DNA of 64,000 bases from Cryptomeria japonica. Taxonomy: Eukaryota > Streptophyta > Pinopsida > Cupressales > Cupressaceae. Below, one piece after another: positions 59,348 through 64,000 of this stretch. The notes beneath the pieces were generated by a model, which saw only the letters and a list, made by a program, of their open reading frames with translations, made no database searches and was not told where the DNA came from. A program made the translations under genes and the position numbers. How positions within the stretch are numbered: position 1 is the stretch's first letter; every line of letters starts with the position of its first letter. The stretch lies in assembly GCF_030272615.1 (NCBI RefSeq), contig NC_081415.1, positions 188,296,270-188,360,269 of the forward strand, written 5' to 3'.

Positions 59348-61490
59348 TGATAGGGAGAAACCCATAGGAGGCCCAATTAAAGCTAAGTATAATCTTCTTG
59401 TTAAGAGAATCCTTCAAATGAGAGAGGAAAGGTTTTGGTTTTCTTGGTAAGGCCCACTTTCAATGTTCACAAGCTTCACTCAAACCAAGACTTCCTCCTT
59501 GAGCTCTTCCCATCATTTGTTCATACACTTGCTCAACTTAAACTACCATGCTCTCATTCCTCAACCCATCAACTTCAACATATGGATACCCTTGCTCACC
59601 ACACATTGTTTATGATGTTTCTTGGTAGCATTTAGCTTCTTCAAAAGGTTTAGAGAAGGAGTTAAAAACTTTCTTTTGGTTTTGTTCTCAAAGACCTAGT
59701 TCAAGCTCACTTGCTCATGGCTTACTCAAACCCTTACTATAGGTCTAAACCCCAAATATAGTACCACTTCTCATAATAAGGTGTTAGGAGACTTTATTGA
59801 GTTTTTTAAAATGGATTCCAAAGGTTCTTCAATACCAATCAACCTTGCACAAATCGGGTTCACACTTTTTGCAAAATAGGGCTACAAGGAATAAGCCCTT
59901 TTTAGCCCTCCTGAAACACAATTTTGCTCATTACTCACTCCCAACTTGGAATATTTGAAAAATGAAAATATTTTTTAGTACCCTTTTGGCCAAAATCATG
60001 AATTAGTTCCAAGAGAGGTCTTGGGAAGGTCAATTTATAATTGTCCTATTTTGTAGCCTCAAAACAAGGGTTTTTGTGAGGGTTTTGAAGCTTGCTTTGT
60101 TAGATACACTCCTCCTTCACAAACCAAGGACCTAGACTGATGGATATACCATTCTACACCTTGGAGAACACTATACAAACAAATACCACTTGTCATTTTT
60201 CCAAGCACTTGGCATACCAGCTGTAGAAGATGACACAAACAGTCATTTTTATTGTTTTCATTGTCTTTCATTGTTATTTCTGCACAATGGAGGTTAGAAC
60301 TTCTAAAATGCCTGAACCAAAGCATAGATAAACCTTTCAAAAAAAATTTAAACCTGCATTTAACAAGTATTGAGAAGACTCCATGCTTAGAAGGTTTCAA
60401 AGACAATCTTGGTGCCAAAAACCAATATATTTCTCAAAACAGGGAGTTTGCTGCCCTTCACAAATAGTGACACTTTATAATGCAAAATGGACAAATTTTG
60501 GTGCTCCAAATTGCTTCAAATTACTTCTAGGATAGGTTAATATCTCTGTCCAAGTTTGTTTTAACACTTGGTGCTTAGAAACCACATTTTGAGCTTTAAG
60601 GAAGCATACTAGCCAAGTTAGACAACTTGCCTAATAAGTGCTCAAATTCATCTTTTCCATCATGAATGACAGCAAGAACTTAAAATAAAATATGTACAAA
60701 GGTCCAAATTGGTCTCTAAGGTTCATTTTTGCTTGGTTACCCATGGAGACCAAGTGTTTCAACCCATTTTCCTCAAAACCCCAGTTCAGGGCAGCGAATT
60801 GGCAAAAACTAAAATATTTTTTTTGATAAACCAAAACACAATAAAAACCCTAAAAAAAAGAATGAAAAACATTCATACAACCATGAAACAAACTCCCATG
60901 AAAGAAAAATACAGAAATATTGCTCTGTACGGACTGCTACAACAATTTTTGCTCAAAAAGCATGAAAAACAGTCATATTTCATTAACTTCTTCTTGCTAA
61001 TACCAAGCCAGCCTATTTACAATGTTTGAAGTGTCCTTATATAGGCACACTCAAACTATTTCAACCCTTATGGTGTCCATAACTACCTTGTCGAGTGGTT
61101 TTACAACTTTTCTCACTTTTTTTCAAAATACTGCTTGACAACATTGGCAATTTTTGACTCTTAGTGCATTTTTTGATCTATAAGACAAATATCTTCCACC
61201 TAAGCATTTGAGATGGTTTAAAATCAATAAATAAACCTAATCCAATTCCTTTCTAGGCTTTTTACAAGGTTTTGAGGATATTTGCAGTATAATGCCATTT
61301 TTGGCTTACAAGGCACTATGGGCCAAAACTAGAAAGAAAACTTGAGAAAAACTATCTAACCAGCTCTAAGATAAAATTAAACTATAATGATTCCTAAAAC
61401 ACACACTTGGACTCTTAGAATAGTCCTTTATTTAATTCTTTATCCCATCAAGATCAAACAAGCCAAAATTGTGAAGGTGCTCCTGCACCA
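59348..61490 (-). mobile_element. Solo LTR E1 (or short LTR-like element) inside F gag
   Basis: Plus-strand ends are TGATAGGGAG and CCTGCACCA (TG...CA). The 5-bp TSD GACAT lies at 59343-59347 and 61491-61495, and removal restores the knuckle reading frame exactly. On the minus strand it begins TGGTGCAGGAGCACCT, which matches the start of E2 at 15 of 16 bases, and has TATATAAGG at 61043-61035. It ends ATCA, like E2. I see no coding capacity in its 2,143 bp. Confidence 0.78.
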
Positions 61491-61495
61491 GACAT

Positions 61496-61805
61496 ATAGC
61501 TGTTAATTGTCCTAACAATGACAATAAGGATAAATCGGAAAGGTTTAGGAAGTATAAAGGAGTTGGTAGGAGAAATTGTCTTGTTGTAGTGGATGAAGGT
61601 GTTACCGATGAGGAATCTGAGGATGAAGAGAATGAGGACATAGTGTTTGTAGCTGTCAAGGAAGAGTTGTCTGACCAAAAGGCCCTTGTCTCTTATATTG
61701 AAAACTCTAAGGAGTGGATCTTTGATAGCACATGTTCTCACCACATGACCGATGACCCGAGAAAGGTTCTGACTCTTGAAGAATATTATGGTGACCTGAG
61801 AAAGG
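61496..61805 (+). pseudogene. Element F: gag end and protease
   Basis: It continues IAVNCPNNDNKDKSERFRKY (completing the knuckle), then an acidic linker (DEESEDEENEDIVFVAVKEE) and the protease segment WIFDSTCSHHMTDD. The active site DSG reads DST. About 450 bp, including the GAG-pre-integrase zinc domain, are deleted just after EEYYGD. Confidence 0.85.
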
Positions 61806-61809
61806 TAAG

Positions 61810-62640
61810 TCTCTTTCAGCAGAGAACTTACTTGATCTAGTGCACACTGATCTATGTCATCTGATGAAAACTAGAAGTATTCAAGGAGATTGGTATTTCT
61901 TGATTCTTACCGATGACTGCTCAAGAATGATGTGGGTCACATTCTTGAAAGACAAGTCTGAGGCATTTGGAAAGTTTAAAGCCTTTAGATCATTGGTGGA
62001 GAAGGAGAGCGGTAGAAGGATAAAATACCTAAGAACCAATCAGGGAGGTGAATTCACTTCTGATGAATTCAACAAATACTATGAGGAGAACAACATGAAG
62101 AGGCAATTGTCTACCCCAAGGACACCACAACAAAATGACATAATAGAAAGAAACAACATGACTGTAGTTGAAGTAGCCAGAACTATGTTGATCCATGGAA
62201 ATGTAGCTCACAAATTTTGGAGAGAAGCGGTGAGCATTGCAGTCTAAACCATGAATCGGGTACTCATCAAGAAAGGTAAAGACAAAACCCCCTATGAGTA
62301 CTGGAATGGAAGAACTCCCAATGTGAGTTATTTCAAAGTGTTTGGTAGCAAATACTATATCAGGAGAGGTGAGCATCTGATTAAGTTTGATGCTAAGTGT
62401 GATGAAGGAATATTTTTGGGATATTCCACTAAAAGAAAAGCTCTCAAGTGCTACAACAATAGGAATCAAATTATTGTTGAGAGTATCAATGTCAAGGTTG
62501 ATGAATCCCCTGAGGAGCCCGAGGAAACCAACAACAAGCAAATGGAAGATGAACCAAGTGTATCCTTCTAGGAACCGGTTAAGAAGGAAACAAGTGACAA
62601 ACATTGGAAAGACCTCAGTGTTTCCGTATTGGTAGAAGCT
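61810..62640 (+). pseudogene. Element F: integrase
   Basis: VHTDLCHLMKTRSIQGDWYF keeps the first Asp. The second reads Asn (YLRTNQGGEF), while NDIIERNN keeps the Glu. It continues WNGRTPNVSYFKVFGSKYYI and IFLGYSTKRKALKCYNN. A TAA near 62245 and TAG near 62569 interrupt it. Confidence 0.88.
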
Positions 62641-64000
62641 ATAGTAGGTGAAGAAGAAGATGAAGTGGAAGAAGAGGAAAAGCAAATGAAACTAGCTAGG
62701 GTCATTCCTAGGTATGTGAAACTGCATCATGATCCGAAGAAGATCATAGGAGACAAAGATGTAGGAGTACTCACAAGGAAAAAGGTGAAAGAAAAATCTT
62801 GCATGATTTCAAAATTTGAGGCTAAGACCACTAGAGAGGCACTTACAGATGAAGATTGGATAAAGGAAATGGAAGAGTAGTTGGACCAGATAGAGAAGAA
62901 TGCAACATGGTCCTTAGTACCTAGACCGGAACACAAGAATGTCATAGGTACCAAATGGGTCTTCAAGAATAAGCTGAATGAAGAAGGCACAGTGGTAATG
63001 AACAAAGCAAGACTTGTATGCAAGGGATATGGTCAGGAAGAAGGAGAAGGCTATGGAGAAACCTTTGCCCTAGTGGCTAGACTGTAAGGTGTCAGAATAC
63101 TACTTGCATTTGAAGAATTGAAGGGATTTAAGGTATACCAGATGGATGTGAAGTCTACCTTTTTGAATGGAATCTTGGAAGAAGAAGTGTATATTGAGCA
63201 ACCAGATGGGTTTTCTTTGTCAAAAGATAGTGACATGATGTGTAGATGACACAAGGCCCTGTATGAATTAAAATAAGCACCAAGGGCATTTTATGAATGG
63301 TTACACTCTCATCTTGTGAAGATAGGATTTTAGAGAACAAGTGAGGACAACAACATCTACATGAAATCTAAAGGTGGTCAGATTCTGATCTATGAAGTAT
63401 TTGTAGATGACATAATCTTCGGTGGAGATGATGAAATGAGTCATGCATTTGTAGATGAAATGAAAAAAGAGTTTAGATGTCTTTGATTGGAGAGATAAAA
63501 AAATTCATTGGTCTACAGATTCAATAGATGAAAGAGGGTATTTTCATTGCCCAGTTCAAGTATATCAAAGAGGTATTGAAGACCTTTGGCATGGAGGAGA
63601 GAAAACCAGTTGGAACACCGATGGTGACTGCCTGCAAACTAACAAAGGAGGATGATACAACATTGGTGAATGAAAAGGATTACCAGTCAAGGATTGGTAA
63701 GTTGCACTATGTGGTGCATAGCATACCGAATATTGCTCATGCAGTAGGCATAGTGGCTCATTTTTAGAAGAATCCAAGAGAATCTCACTTGGTAGCGGTA
63801 AAGAGGATTCTTAGATACCTAAAAGGGATAGTTGATTATGGATTGTGGTATCCATACAATGGTGACTTTGATCTCAAAGTGTTTATCGATGCAGATTGGG
63901 TAGGTAATGTGGATGACCGGAAGAGAACAACCAGTGGAGCATTCTTCCTTGGTGGAAGACTAGTCTCATGGATGAGCAAGAAGGAGAGCTATATTTCCTA
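62641..64000 (+). pseudogene. Element F: reverse transcriptase and RNase H, cut by the window end
   Basis: RT motifs: VIGTKWVFKNKLNEEG, VYQMDVKSTFLNGILEEEV, SHLVKIGF followed by TAG and RTSEDNN (the stretch deleted in B), VFVDDIIFGG (GATGAC at 63406-63411). A 1-nt loss near 63474 shifts the frame. It continues FIAQFKYIKEVLKTFGME, with TAGs at 63525-63527 and near 63765, then RNase H (FDLKVFIDADWVGNVDD) to the last base. Confidence 0.9.

Noticed and set aside
61790-61826. A micro-intron in element F (GGTAAGT...TTTCAG)
   Set aside because: Alignment with B shows a deletion joining protease to integrase sequence; the splice-like bases are coincidental.

Overview
The window is repeat-dominated DNA from a seed plant, probably a large, methylated genome such as a conifer; the sequence alone does not name the species. 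Evidence for a plant: several Ty1/copia families primed by initiator tRNA-Met (TGGTATCAGAGC), a plant L1-type LINE with DUF4283 ORF1 and C-terminal RNase H, a plant mobile domain (PMD) gene, and TTTAGGG telomere-type motifs. I see no intact host gene, tRNA, rRNA or CRISPR. Nearly every coding region is a decayed transposon gene, and many of its stops look like methylcytosine deamination (CAG or TGG to TAG, CGA to TGA).

Layout: 1-5381 is the 3' part of an LTR element (H) with an antisense two-exon PMD pseudogene, a PPT and a 3' LTR. 5382-10893 is a 5'-truncated LINE. 10894-15417 is AT-rich with CT/TA tracts and one GC-richer promoter-like island near 12.9-13.2 kb. 15418-37691 is copia element A. 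Its 5' LTR is split by a 15,080-bp insertion B (15737-30816; TSD GCGAG) built as LTR-internal-LTR-internal-LTR. The first B internal unit carries a 1,904-bp solo LTR (21036-22939; TSD AACTG). A's 3' LTR is cut off and abuts a satellite array.

The satellite (about 37729-37962 plus 55166-55907) is split by element C (37963-55165; TSD TTAAC), a minus-strand gag-only copia relative with 2.7-2.8 kb LTRs. C's 5' LTR is interrupted by D (44346-51351; TSD GTTAG), a young minus-strand copia element with two 480-bp LTRs, and by solo LTR E2 (53712-54923; TSD CACAC). To the right lie a truncated copia 3' half (G, 55908-56979), a full LTR, and copia element F, which contains solo LTR E1 (59348-61490; TSD GACAT) and runs off the window.

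The main result is the nesting history. The middle LTR of B matches the last LTR in its first ~365 bp and the first LTR after that. This is what an unequal crossover between the 3' LTR of one copy and the 5' LTR of another leaves behind. Both B internal units share the same inactivating lesions, so the duplication came after loss of function. Also notable are a satellite made of head-to-head 20-bp units around a CACATGTG centre, a telomere-type motif exactly 23 bp upstream of the TATA box in four LTRs, and a 19.5-bp minisatellite inside the inferred PMD intron.
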